From an uncultured Prochlorococcus sp. (GTDB lineage: Bacteria > Cyanobacteriota > Cyanobacteriia > PCC-6307 > Cyanobiaceae), in contig NZ_CACOFR010000007.1 in NCBI RefSeq assembly GCF_902626525.1, positions 1-64,000 on the forward strand: DNA of 64,000 nucleotides, read 5' to 3'. Each line of letters starts with the position of its first letter. Positions within the stretch are counted from its first letter, which is position 1. Below, in pieces: positions 7,634 to 17,200 of the stretch. The notes under the pieces are model-generated. The model worked only from the letters and a program-made list of their open reading frames with translations, was not told where the DNA came from and did no database searches. The translations under genes were made by a program, and so were the position numbers.

Positions 7634-7957
7634 TTAGGACGCTAATTCAATCTCAATTTTTTCTTTTAGGGATCCCGAATTGTACATTTCTATAAGAATG
7701 TCCGATCCACCTAGAAATTCTCCTTTTAAATAAACTTGAGGAATTGTTGGCCAATCTGAATATTCTTTAATACCTTCCCTTACTTCAAAATCACTTAAAA
7801 CATCAAAAGTAACGAATTCTACACCTAAAGAATTCAGTATTTGAACTACATTGTTGGAGAATCCACATTGAGGCATTAGTTTTGTTCCTTTCATGAAAAC
7901 CATTAATGGATTTGAATCAATTAATTTTTGTATTTTATCTTTTGTTGAGTTGTCCAT
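7634..7957 (-). CDS. grxD: monothiol CGFS glutaredoxin (Grx4/GrxD type)
   Basis: 107 residues with the CGFS active site at about 31-34 (MPQCGFS), the [13 protein letters not shown] segment with the cis-proline, and [10 protein letters not shown] for glutathione binding. This is the full set for class II monothiol glutaredoxins, which carry or transfer [2Fe-2S] clusters and pair with BolA proteins. A bolA gene lies 3 bases upstream on the same strand, supporting a Grx-BolA iron-sulphur unit. Family and pairing are secure; a specific role in iron sensing or cluster delivery in this organism is inferred. Confidence 0.95.
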   Translation of the reverse strand: MDNSTKDKIQKLIDSNPLMVFMKGTKLMPQCGFSNNVVQILNSLGVEFVTFDVLSDFEVREGIKEYSDWPTIPQVYLKGEFLGGSDILIEMYNSGSLKEKIEIELAS

Positions 7958-7960
7958 AAT

Positions 7961-8191
7961 TTAATTTGGGGATTCTGTTTTTAATGCCAGCGCATGGATT
8001 GTCTCTGAGGCTAACTCTTCTTTTAACGCAGAATAGACTAGCTGGTGTTGTTTTACTAATGATAATCCATTAAATTCAGATGCAATAACAGTTACTTGCA
8101 AATGATCATTTCCCTTTATGTTTTCAACAAAAACTTTGGAACTTGGCAGTTTTTTTGTTATTAAATTAATAACTTCTGTTTTTGTAATCAT
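7961..8191 (-). CDS. BolA-family protein
   Basis: 76 residues covering one BolA domain. The pattern DHLQVTVIASEFNGLSLVKQHQLVYSALKEEL matches the family core, including the invariant His in VKQHQLVY that helps coordinate a [2Fe-2S] cluster with a CGFS glutaredoxin. It is followed after 3 bases by grxD and preceded by a secreted-protein gene with a 12-base gap, so the three are probably one transcript. BolA proteins regulate iron handling and cluster insertion elsewhere. It is the short BolA form. Confidence 0.92.
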   Translation of the reverse strand: MITKTEVINLITKKLPSSKVFVENIKGNDHLQVTVIASEFNGLSLVKQHQLVYSALKEELASETIHALALKTESPN

Positions 8192-8203
8192 TGTTATTGT
8201 TAA

Positions 8204-8719
8204 TTAACCCCTATATTTTGTTTCAGCAAATCCAAGTTGTATCAATTTATCATAAGCTTCTCTACCTTCCGGGCTTTCGGGAGACATTATTCTAATTGTC
8301 TCAACAAGTAATGGAACAGCAACCTCAGGTTCTCCAGTTTTTAGATATAAAGAGGCTAATCTTTCGTTTGATTTTGCTAAGATTTGTAGTGTTGACTTTC
8401 CTTTCCTTTGCATTTCTTTTGGAATCCTTGCATCAATCCCTTTAAATGACGAATTCAAATCGGAATAAAATATAGCGAGTTGTTGCGCTAATTTTCTTGC
8501 ATCTAGGTAGGAATCTTTAGCTTTATCAAAATCGCCTTTTTTTATAAATTTATCGCCTTCTTTTAAATAGAATTCTACGTTTGAAATAGAAAGCTTTTTA
8601 CTATCATTTGACAGGACTTTGTAGTCTTTTGGATTCTTAATTTCTGCATGAACTAAATTTTTATAAGAAAAATTTCCAAAAAATATAAATAAAATGGGGA
8701 TTAATTTTAAGAATTTCAT
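8204..8719 (-). CDS. exported helical protein, TPR-like, unknown function
   Basis: 171 residues beginning with a signal peptide (MKFLKLIPILFIFFGNFSYKNLVHA, cleavage likely around 25). The mature part is helix-rich with TPR-like repeats: FYLKEGDKFIKKGDFDKAKDSYLDARKLAQQL and SNERLASLYLKTGEPEVAVPLLVETIRIM. It is likely periplasmic or lumenal. It sits between plsC (43 bases upstream) and bolA (12 bases downstream) on the same strand. No enzyme motif is seen; a scaffold role is the most that can be suggested. Confidence 0.7.
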   Translation of the reverse strand: MKFLKLIPILFIFFGNFSYKNLVHAEIKNPKDYKVLSNDSKKLSISNVEFYLKEGDKFIKKGDFDKAKDSYLDARKLAQQLAIFYSDLNSSFKGIDARIPKEMQRKGKSTLQILAKSNERLASLYLKTGEPEVAVPLLVETIRIMSPESPEGREAYDKLIQLGFAETKYRG

Positions 8720-8762
8720 ATTCTCATTAAATTATTAAAGTTAATATTAACTTATTGCGGAT

Positions 8763-9443
8763 TCACCTACCGACATTTTTTAATGCTATTTCTTCTTCTT
8801 TGATCATTTTTACATTTAGAAATTTATTAAATTCTTCAATACTAAGGTTTAGATGGTCTTTCATTTGTATAGGTTGTCCCAAAGATAAACAAAAATCACT
8901 CCTAAATTTTGGCGGTACTTTACTGTAGGCAATCCCAATTGGAATAATAATAATTGAGTCTGATTTTTTTGTTGCTAATCGAGCTAATCTATAAAGTCCT
9001 TCTTTAAGAATTAATTTTTTTCCATATTTATTAATTTTACCTTCTGGAAAAACTACAAGTTGTTCCCCTTTTTCTATAAGATCAATAGCATATCTTAAAG
9101 CTGTAAGAGAAGGCGATAATTGATTTATGGAAAAACATCCAAGTCTTCTCAAGAACCAACCTTGTACTCCTCTCATTTCGGATTTAGTAACCATAAATCT
9201 ACAATCCTTTCTTGTTACCCTTCTACCCATTGCCATAGTGAGAACTAAACCGTCCCATCTTGATCTATGAGTTGGAGCTAAAATAATAGAAGAATTTATA
9301 GGAATAGAAAAATTTTTATTAATAATTTTCTTTTTACTAAAGAAAAATCTCATTACAATGTCTTGAGTAACAAACATTGCGATAAATCCCAATGCTGGGT
9401 TGATTTTATGCCGAATATCTAGAGATTTAATCTTCAAGTTCAA
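8763..9443 (-). CDS. plsC: 1-acyl-glycerol-3-phosphate acyltransferase (PlsC family)
   Basis: 226 residues with the acyltransferase HX4D motif HRSRWD (59-64), the VFPEGK motif (about 131-136) and the IIPIGIAYS motif, in the order typical of PlsC/LPLAT enzymes. They transfer a fatty acyl group to the sn-2 position of lysophosphatidate in membrane lipid synthesis. Length fits the cyanobacterial forms. The start lies 93 bases from that of the divergent pdxJ. Substrate specificity within the LPLAT superfamily cannot be read from sequence. cdsA, the next enzyme in phospholipid synthesis, is encoded at 36.6 kb. Confidence 0.87.
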   Translation of the reverse strand: MNLKIKSLDIRHKINPALGFIAMFVTQDIVMRFFFSKKKIINKNFSIPINSSIILAPTHRSRWDGLVLTMAMGRRVTRKDCRFMVTKSEMRGVQGWFLRRLGCFSINQLSPSLTALRYAIDLIEKGEQLVVFPEGKINKYGKKLILKEGLYRLARLATKKSDSIIIIPIGIAYSKVPPKFRSDFCLSLGQPIQMKDHLNLSIEEFNKFLNVKMIKEEEIALKNVGR

Positions 9444-9536
9444 TTTACTATATAGTAATAATTTAAGTGTTTGGAATTTTTTATTAGCTATTATTGGGCG
9501 GTTACTAGATTGTCTAGAAACTAAGATTAAAAAATT

Positions 9537-10253
9537 ATGACTACTTTAGGGGTTAACATCGATCATATTGCGAATGTAAGGCAAGCAAGGAAAACTATAG
9601 AACCTGACCCTGTACAATTTGCTTTTTTAGCAGAATTAGGGGGAGCAGATTCAATTACAGTTCATCTAAGAGAGGATAGAAGGCATATACAAGATAGGGA
9701 CATATTCCTTTTAAGAAAAACTATAAAAACAAAACTGAATTTAGAGATGGCGGCAACGGAAGAAATGTTGGAAATTGCTAAAAAACTTCTTCCAGATTAC
9801 ATTACGCTTGTACCAGAGAAAAGAGAGGAAGTAACTACTGAAGGTGGGTTGAATTTAAAAAGTAATGTGAAGTATCTTAAGGATTTTGTAGGAAATTTAA
9901 AAGATTCAAATATAGAAATTAGTGCATTTATTGATCCTTTTAGTGATCAAATTAAATATTCTAAAGAAATAGGGTTTAACTTTGTAGAATTACACACTGG
10001 TAAATATTCTGAACTCAAAGGTTATGATCAGTATAAAGAGCTGCAAAGGATTATAGAGGCCACACATGAAGCCAATGATCTTGGATTAGTTGTTAATGCA
10101 GGTCATGGACTTAATTATTTTAATGTAAAAAAAATTGCATCAATTAACAATATGAATGAGCTAAACATAGGACATAGTATTGTTGCAAGGGCTTTAGCGG
10201 TAGGATTAGAAAAATCTGTTCGTGAAATGAAGTCACTTATTACATCAAATTAA
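9537..10253 (+). CDS. pdxJ: pyridoxine 5'-phosphate synthase PdxJ
   Basis: Final ring-forming step of the DXP-dependent vitamin B6 pathway: condensation of 1-deoxy-xylulose 5-phosphate with 3-amino-2-oxopropyl phosphate. The 238-residue TIM barrel shows the family N-terminus LGVNIDHIANVRQARKTIEPDPV, the phosphate and ring-closing segments ITVHLREDRRHIQDRD and ALVTLVPEKR-like LVPEKREEVTTEGG, the FIDP motif and NAGHGLNY. Length is standard. ycf54 follows after 8 bases. PLP made here serves enzymes such as LysA and the decarboxylase-like protein of this window. Confidence 0.97.
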   Translation: MTTLGVNIDHIANVRQARKTIEPDPVQFAFLAELGGADSITVHLREDRRHIQDRDIFLLRKTIKTKLNLEMAATEEMLEIAKKLLPDYITLVPEKREEVTTEGGLNLKSNVKYLKDFVGNLKDSNIEISAFIDPFSDQIKYSKEIGFNFVELHTGKYSELKGYDQYKELQRIIEATHEANDLGLVVNAGHGLNYFNVKKIASINNMNELNIGHSIVARALAVGLEKSVREMKSLITSN

Positions 10254-10261
10254 ATTTCAAA

Positions 10262-10579
10262 ATGACAACATATTTTTTCGTAGCAGCAAGTGAAAAATTT
10301 TTAACAGTTGAAGAACCACTTGAAGAAATTTTGAAAGAGAGAAAGAGAAATTATAAAGAAAACAATAAAGAAATAGATTTTTGGCTTTTAAAAAATCCAT
10401 CTTTTTTACAAACTACTCAATTCGCTGATATAACAGCAAAGATACCATTCCCTCCAGCCGCGGTTTTATCAACCGATAAAAAATTTATAACCTTCTTAAA
10501 GCTTCGTTTAGAATTTGTTGCTGTGGGCGAATTCGAATTTCCTAATGCAGAAATAACGGATCCACTTAAAGTTGAATAA
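10262..10579 (+). CDS. ycf54: Ycf54 family protein, Mg-protoporphyrin monomethyl ester cyclase factor
   Basis: 105 residues closely following the Ycf54/DUF2488 pattern: MTTYFFVAASEKFLTVEEPLEEILKERKRNY..., NKEIDFWLLKNP, PPAAVLSTDKKFITFLKLRLEFV.GEFE. Ycf54 binds and stabilises the oxidative cyclase (AcsF/CycI) that forms ring E of chlorophyll and is needed for normal chlorophyll synthesis. It is soluble and works at the membrane complex. It lies 8 bases after pdxJ and 18 before recC, so it may share a transcript with either. Assignment rests on strong recall of the family pattern. Confidence 0.9.
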   Translation: MTTYFFVAASEKFLTVEEPLEEILKERKRNYKENNKEIDFWLLKNPSFLQTTQFADITAKIPFPPAAVLSTDKKFITFLKLRLEFVAVGEFEFPNAEITDPLKVE

Positions 10580-10597
10580 TATAACCCATTTGATAAA

Positions 10598-13500
10598 TTG
10601 CTCAATCTTTATAAGTCAAACAAAATTGAAGTAATTGGTGAGCTTTTAGCAGAAGAATTGAAAATATGCCCTCCTTTAATAACAGAGAAGTTAGAAATAG
10701 CGGTTCCCAATTATTTTATTGGAAAATGGTTACATGAACAAATAACAATAAAAAATCAAATTAGTGCTCTTTATGAATTAAAGACAATTTCAAGTTATAC
10801 CGAATCATTACTCACAAATTTTTTCCCTGAGAGTGACATGGACTTATGGAATTTTGAGTCAATACAATGGGGAATTATTGATTCATTAGAGGAATTAAAT
10901 AGCTTTAAGGAATCAATGCCTCTTAAGAATTGGATTAATAAATATTTGAATAATAAAAAAATAATTGATGGGGATATATTTAATCTTATAAAAAAAATTA
11001 CCAAGAATTTTATTAATTATCTTATTTTTAGACCTGAAATGATCTCTGAATGGCATAGATATGAGATTAATTCAACTAATCTTTTTAAGAATTTAAATTC
11101 AAATCAATTTTGGCAACCAATTTTATATAAATTATTAGAGAAAAAGATATCTGAGAAACCTTCATGTTTATATATGATTGATGTTATTAAGAATTTAAGA
11201 AATTTTAAAAACTTACAAACTAATATACCAAACCAAATTTATATTATTTCTGATAATAATTTATCTAAATTACATATTAATTTTTATTCGGAACTATCCA
11301 AATTTACCAAGGTGAATTTATATTTATTATCAGTTGGTGATGATTTATGGAATAGAATAAATTGTCTTGAGGGAGAGTTGGAATTTTACGATAATGTAGG
11401 TAAATTCAATTTAAAAAATAAAAATATTGAAAAAATATTTGGTGAATTTGGAGCTAACTTTCAGAAATTAATTGAGGAAAACATTTATAGAGAAGATATA
11501 AATTTAAAAAATAATTTAATATATGTTGATCCAACAACTAATTTTCCTGAGAAGAAAGATATACCCTTTCTTAATCAAATCCAAAAAACGCTAATTGATA
11601 ATAATAACAATGATTTTATGATAAATGAAAAGGATGATTCAATAATACTTTGTGAGCATTTTAATCAACTAAGTCAACTAGAATATTTAAGAAATAAAGT
11701 TATAGAAATACTTAATTCTGACGAGAATATTAAATATAATGATATTGCCGTTTTATCTCCGCAAATTTGTCAAATTAAACCATATCTAAGGTATATCTTC
11801 AATAGTGAGCTAATTAATGGTAAAAAGATACCTTATTTTTTTATAGATGAAGATAATGATTATTCTTCAGAATTATATAAATTTTTAATTTATATAACTG
11901 AAATAGCAAATGAGAAAATTACACTTGAAAAAATAGATTATTTTCTTTCAGAAAAAGCAACTCAGAATATTTTTGATTTTCATATTACTGAGAAGGATGA
12001 AATTATTTTCTTACTTAAGCAACTTGGTTTTCATTGGGGATTAGATTCTAATGAAAGATTAGGTGAAGAAAAAAATACTCTAGAGTGGTGCATAAATAGA
12101 ATTACTTTAGGCCTGATTTATGACAAAGAAGTTGATTTAAGTAATTTAAACATAAAACCATTTAGCAAAAAAAATTTAAGTTTAGATTTGAATAAATGGC
12201 TTCAAATTTTAATTCATTTAAAAAAATATATTAATTTGCTAAGGGGATCTTTTTCTTATTCGATTTGGGTTGAAAATATAAAGTTTATATTAAAAAAAAT
12301 TGCTGATTTTAATGCGAATTTTAATTTAGAAATAAGTGAATTAAATAGAATTCTTGATAATCAAAAAATACCTTTAATATCTGATGACATTATTTTGTTA
12401 GATGTTTTTAGAGAGATATTAGTTTCTTCCATAAATAAAGCTAAATATAAAAGTCAATCTCGAATCAACAAAATTCTAGTAAGTGATATTGAGAATGCAA
12501 GGCACATTCCACATAAGGTTATTTTCCTAATAGATATGAATAGCGCTTATTATCCCAAATTATCAAAGAACGAAAATATTAATTTATTAAATAATAAATA
12601 TCATCTAGGCGATCCATCAGTTTTTGAAAAAGAGAAATATTTTTTTCTAGAATTGTTAATTGCCTGTAGAGATAAATTTATAGTTACTTGGGTGAAAAAT
12701 GATAAAAACAATAAAAAATTAGATGTTTCTTATCCTATAAAAGAGTTGATTTCTTTTTTTGAAAATGTTTTAAATCAAAGCCAAAGAGAAATAATAATAA
12801 AAGATTATGATTTAAATAAACAAGGAAGGAATGATCATAACATTAATAGGAATATTAAAAGTCGTTATTCTTTAGAAGAAGATATATTTTTGAATGAGAA
12901 AAAATCTGCTATTAAAAACTATAAATTATCAGAATTAATTTATTGGTTCAAGACTCCTCAAAAATATTGGCTTAATAAAAAAAATATTTCTTCAAAGGAA
13001 ATATTTATTAATCATCCAGACGAGGAGTATGTAAGTAATCTGCAGAAGACTCAAATAATTACAAATATAATAAATAAATTAGAGATTGATAACCATAATA
13101 TTGTTGATGATTTAAATAATTTAAATATTAATGATCAATTAGTTGAAAATGGAATTATTATGCCCAAAAATAGTATTTTCACAAAAGAAAAAGAAATTAA
13201 AGAGTTAATAAGGAGTCTATCTGCAAATTTGATTCATCATAATAATATTAATAGAATTTATGTTAAATCAAATTCAAATAAAGAAGAATATTTCATAGCT
13301 AATGATACTGTAATTGAATTAATTCATTCGAAACTAAGTTTAAGGCGTTTATCAGAAGCCTGGATAAAGTCACTATTTATTTATTCTTTAAAAAAGAATA
13401 TTAATAAGACTAAAGTAATTTTTAGAACAGATAATCAATATAGATCTCAAATTATTCAATCTCCTGGAGCAATTGAGTCAAACTTAATTTTGGAGGAATA

Positions 13501-13780
13501 CATAAATGTTTTTAATAATTATTCTGAAAAATGTTTACCGCTTCCACCAGAAAGTACTTATAGGTATGTAGAAGCAAAAATAAAATCAAAAAATGAGAAA
13601 AAAGCTTTTTCAGATAGATGGATCGGTAATAAGACTTTTTCTAAAGGAGAAAGAGATAGTATCGAAATGAAAATGTGTTTTGGAGATAAAAAAGAACCAC
13701 ATTTCTTTTTTGGAAAAAGTAATTTTGCTAAATTATCATTCAGATTATATGGTCCTCTAATTGAAGCATTAAATAAATAA
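10598..13780 (+). CDS. recC: RecC, exodeoxyribonuclease V gamma subunit
   Basis: 1060 residues, slightly shorter than the E. coli protein. RecC is the non-catalytic helicase-like scaffold of RecBCD that splits the DNA strands and recognises Chi. Visible anchors are the N-terminal VPNYFIGKWLHEQI..., the central VLSPQICQIKPYLRYIFNSE, ILVSDIENARHIPHKVIFLIDMN and the C-terminal nuclease-fold remnant with LSELIYWFKTPQKYWL and RWIGNKTFSKGE. Sequence drift is high, and the assignment is made firm by recB and recD downstream. The start is a TTG. The gene is very rich in Asn, Lys and Ile, more so than surrounding genes. Its stop overlaps the next start (TAATG). Confidence 0.9.
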   Translation: MLNLYKSNKIEVIGELLAEELKICPPLITEKLEIAVPNYFIGKWLHEQITIKNQISALYELKTISSYTESLLTNFFPESDMDLWNFESIQWGIIDSLEELNSFKESMPLKNWINKYLNNKKIIDGDIFNLIKKITKNFINYLIFRPEMISEWHRYEINSTNLFKNLNSNQFWQPILYKLLEKKISEKPSCLYMIDVIKNLRNFKNLQTNIPNQIYIISDNNLSKLHINFYSELSKFTKVNLYLLSVGDDLWNRINCLEGELEFYDNVGKFNLKNKNIEKIFGEFGANFQKLIEENIYREDINLKNNLIYVDPTTNFPEKKDIPFLNQIQKTLIDNNNNDFMINEKDDSIILCEHFNQLSQLEYLRNKVIEILNSDENIKYNDIAVLSPQICQIKPYLRYIFNSELINGKKIPYFFIDEDNDYSSELYKFLIYITEIANEKITLEKIDYFLSEKATQNIFDFHITEKDEIIFLLKQLGFHWGLDSNERLGEEKNTLEWCINRITLGLIYDKEVDLSNLNIKPFSKKNLSLDLNKWLQILIHLKKYINLLRGSFSYSIWVENIKFILKKIADFNANFNLEISELNRILDNQKIPLISDDIILLDVFREILVSSINKAKYKSQSRINKILVSDIENARHIPHKVIFLIDMNSAYYPKLSKNENINLLNNKYHLGDPSVFEKEKYFFLELLIACRDKFIVTWVKNDKNNKKLDVSYPIKELISFFENVLNQSQREIIIKDYDLNKQGRNDHNINRNIKSRYSLEEDIFLNEKKSAIKNYKLSELIYWFKTPQKYWLNKKNISSKEIFINHPDEEYVSNLQKTQIITNIINKLEIDNHNIVDDLNNLNINDQLVENGIIMPKNSIFTKEKEIKELIRSLSANLIHHNNINRIYVKSNSNKEEYFIANDTVIELIHSKLSLRRLSEAWIKSLFIYSLKKNINKTKVIFRTDNQYRSQIIQSPGAIESNLILEEYINVFNNYSEKCLPLPPESTYRYVEAKIKSKNEKKAFSDRWIGNKTFSKGERDSIEMKMCFGDKKEPHFFFGKSNFAKLSFRLYGPLIEALNK

Positions 13781-14253
13781 TGATTAAATTTCATTTTAAA
13801 AATTTTTTAAAAGCTTCTTACGAAATAATACTTATTTTTCTACAGTTCTTTATTATTAGCCTTCATTTTATTCAATGGGAATTATTCCCTAAAAAACAAA
13901 TAATTGAAAATAGTATTATCTCTAATTTAATTGGTATTTTAATAATCATAATTGCTTTAATAATAATGTTAGTTGCAATTAAAAACTTAGGTAGAAATTT
14001 TTCACCATTCCCAAAACCTATCATCAATAGTAGACTTGTAACTAATGGTATTTATCGATTTACTCGACATCCTATATACTATTCTTTAATATTTATTTCC
14101 TTTGGCTTTTTTATAATAAATCTATCTATTTATTATTTATTTTTATTAATGAGTTTGGCTTTGATAATTAAATTCAAGATTATTTTAGAAGAGCAATATT
14201 TAAAAAATAAATTTAAAAATTATTTAATTTATAAGAAAGAGGTCAAATATTAA
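13780..14253 (+). CDS. membrane methyltransferase-like protein (isoprenylcysteine methyltransferase/PEMT family)
   Basis: 157 residues with about four hydrophobic segments (roughly 15-35, 45-68, 94-110, 115-132). The C-terminal half carries the family signature LVTNGIYRFTRHPIYYSLI followed by ILEEQYLKNKFKNYLIYKKEV, the S-adenosylmethionine-binding region of ICMT/PEMT-type integral membrane methyltransferases. The substrate in bacteria is usually unknown and may be a lipid or quinol. It starts on the last base of recC (TAATG) and ends 12 bases before recB, so it is transcribed and probably translationally coupled inside the recombinase operon. Confidence 0.75.
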   Translation: MIKFHFKNFLKASYEIILIFLQFFIISLHFIQWELFPKKQIIENSIISNLIGILIIIIALIIMLVAIKNLGRNFSPFPKPIINSRLVTNGIYRFTRHPIYYSLIFISFGFFIINLSIYYLFLLMSLALIIKFKIILEEQYLKNKFKNYLIYKKEVKY

Positions 14254-14265
14254 TTCTTTAAAAAT

Positions 14266-17200
14266 ATGGATATTAATAAAATCAAAATTGATAATAAGTT
14301 TAAATTAATAGAAGCAAGTGCAGGTACTGGTAAAAGTTTTACTTTGGCTCACTTAGTTTTAAGAAATGTTTTGGAAAAAAAAATCAAACCAGATGAGATA
14401 CTACTTTTAAGTTTTACAAAAAATACCTGCTCTGAATTGCGAGATAAAATACTTTCAAGATTTAAGAATCTTAAATTATATTTGCAAAATCATAAAGGAA
14501 CTGAGATAGATAATACTCTTGAGGATTGGTATATAAGATTTAAGGAGAATGAAAAATCTAAGGAAAAAATTATTTGTGAAATTGATCATTTTATTAATCA
14601 AATTTATAAGTTAAAAGTAATTACATTCCATTCTTTTTGCAAAAATATTATGGATGAATATAGTATTGAAATTGGTTTAACTCAAGATCCATGTATCGAA
14701 AATAATATAGATAATTTGTATAAAGATGTTATAGATAATTTGTGGATCGATGATTTTCTAAATCTACAACCAGAACTAATTTCAGCAGTTAACAAAAAAA
14801 AAATAAGCTCCAGATTTGGAAGTAAACTTAATAAGTCATTTTTTGTAGAAATTTTAAAAAATATAGATCAAGAAAATATTTACAAATTTCAAATTAATAA
14901 TAAATATAAGATTAATGATATAAGTAGTTATTTAAATGAATTTTTGTATTTAAATTGGAAGGATTTTTGTTTTGAATGGAATAAAAATGGAAAGTTATTA
15001 TTTTTGCAACTAATTGAGTTAGGTAAATTAATTAAGAGCTGTGGTGGTAAAAGTCAAATATATGCAGCAAAACCAAGAAAAGATAAGTTTAATCAAATAA
15101 ATTGTTGGATTGAGAGTATTAACAGAAGGTTTGATTCAAAAAATATGATTGATATTCCTTATGAAATTTCTAATGATGATCTTTTACTTAAATATTTTTA
15201 TAAAGAAAATATATCTAAAGAAATTAATAAATATAATCTAAAAATAGATTTTACTAAATTTAATTTATTACAAGAAAAGATTTATCAAATAAAAGAAGGA
15301 TTCTATACGGAATTTGTAAGAATATTTACCCAATTAGCTTATATAAAATTAATTGAATTAAAAAAAAGTTCTTCTATTTTTAACTTCAATGATCTTATAA
15401 AGACAGTAGAAAATGAATATCTATATTCAGATATTATAAATAATAGTACTTTATCTAAAATTCAAAATAGTTTTAAATGTGTCTTAGTAGATGAGTTTCA
15501 AGATACAGATAATATTCAGTGGAATTTAATAAAAAAGTTTTTTAACACAAAAAATCATTTTTTACTTTGTGTAGGGGATCCAAAACAAGCGATCTATAAA
15601 TTTAGGGGTGGAGATATTGAAACTTTCTTAGAAGCAAAATCTAATGCAACCGAAGTTTTTAATCTTTCAGATAATTATAGATCCTCAAAAAAATTAATGG
15701 ATGTTATTAATAAACTTTATCAGAATGGACTTAAAGAATCAAAACTTAATCATATTAAATTAACTTCTATGGTAAATGAAAATATTAATTCTAAATTTAA
15801 GGATGTATTTGAAATTGTGGAATTTTCAAAAAAAGAGACTTATATAGAAGATCTTGTTACTCGTTATCTAGTTGATTTTATTTTAAATAATAAAGAAATT
15901 AATATTAATAAAATTGCAATTCTTACCTTAAATAATTCGCAATGCTTAGATTTGAAAAATAAATTAATTAAGTTTAATCTTCCATGCAAAATTCAAAATA
16001 AACAAAATATTTTTGATACAGAAGCAAGTACTCTATTGTTTTTCTTAATTGAATGTTTATTGCATCCTAGGATTTATAAAAATATAACATTGCTTGCAGC
16101 ATCAAAATTAATAGAAATTAATCTAGAAGAATTTGATACTGATGGAATTACTAATAAGTTAGAAATTTTGATTAAAAAATGCATTAATTGGTCTAAGGAA
16201 TTAAGAGAAAAAGGTTTTCTAAATATTGTTAATGAAATTCTTATGAATTACAAGTCATCCTCGATTATTCAAGATTCAGATTTATATTCAAATTTATTTC
16301 AACTTTCAGAAATTATTGAGATAGAATTAATAGATAATGATTTCAATCTAAATAAAGTTTTTAATTGGTATAAAAATCAGTTAAATCATTCTTTAAGAAT
16401 TTGTTATGGAGAAGATTTTTTAACAAAAGATTATAATCTTCAAGATGGAATTAATCTTACTACTATCCATAGTAGTAAGGGCCTTGAATTTGATATTGTT
16501 TTATGCCCATATCTCTCAATTATTTCTAATAAGTCAAATAAAATTAAAGGACCTGTTTGGAAGGCAAATATTGATAAAAGCATATATATTAATATCTCCA
16601 ATATTTATGAGAAGGTTGAAAAATTTAAATTAATAGAAGAAAGAGATTTATTTAAAGAGAGTGAGAGGTTAATTTATGTAGCTCTTACAAGGAGTAAATA
16701 TAAACTTATAGTTTTTAATGATATAGAAGATAAAAATAATATTTTAAATAATGATTTACTTTCTAATTTGGAAAATCTTAATATTTATAAGCCTAATTTT
16801 AAAGATATGATAGAGGAAGAGAAAATAAAAAATTTTTTTGCAAAGTACCAAATTAACTCATTTAATACTAATCTTTGGAAAGTAGGTAAAGTAAACAAAA
16901 AAATATTTAATGAATTTACTTCTGATCAATTGATTTCTTATTCAAGTTATTCTTCATGGATGCGTAAAGATAAAAAAATTGATGCAGCTATTAAACAATA
17001 TAAGGATTATGAAGATAATATCTCAATTATCAAGATTAACCAAGATTCTGATCTTAATAAATCAAAAAATTATCCTAATTATTTTTCTTATCCAAATCCC
17101 TTAAGTGAATTTCCAAAAGGAACTAATGCTGGGACTTGTTTGCATAAAATATTAGAAAGATTTGAATTTAGAAACGATAATAATCAAAAGTTAATAGATT

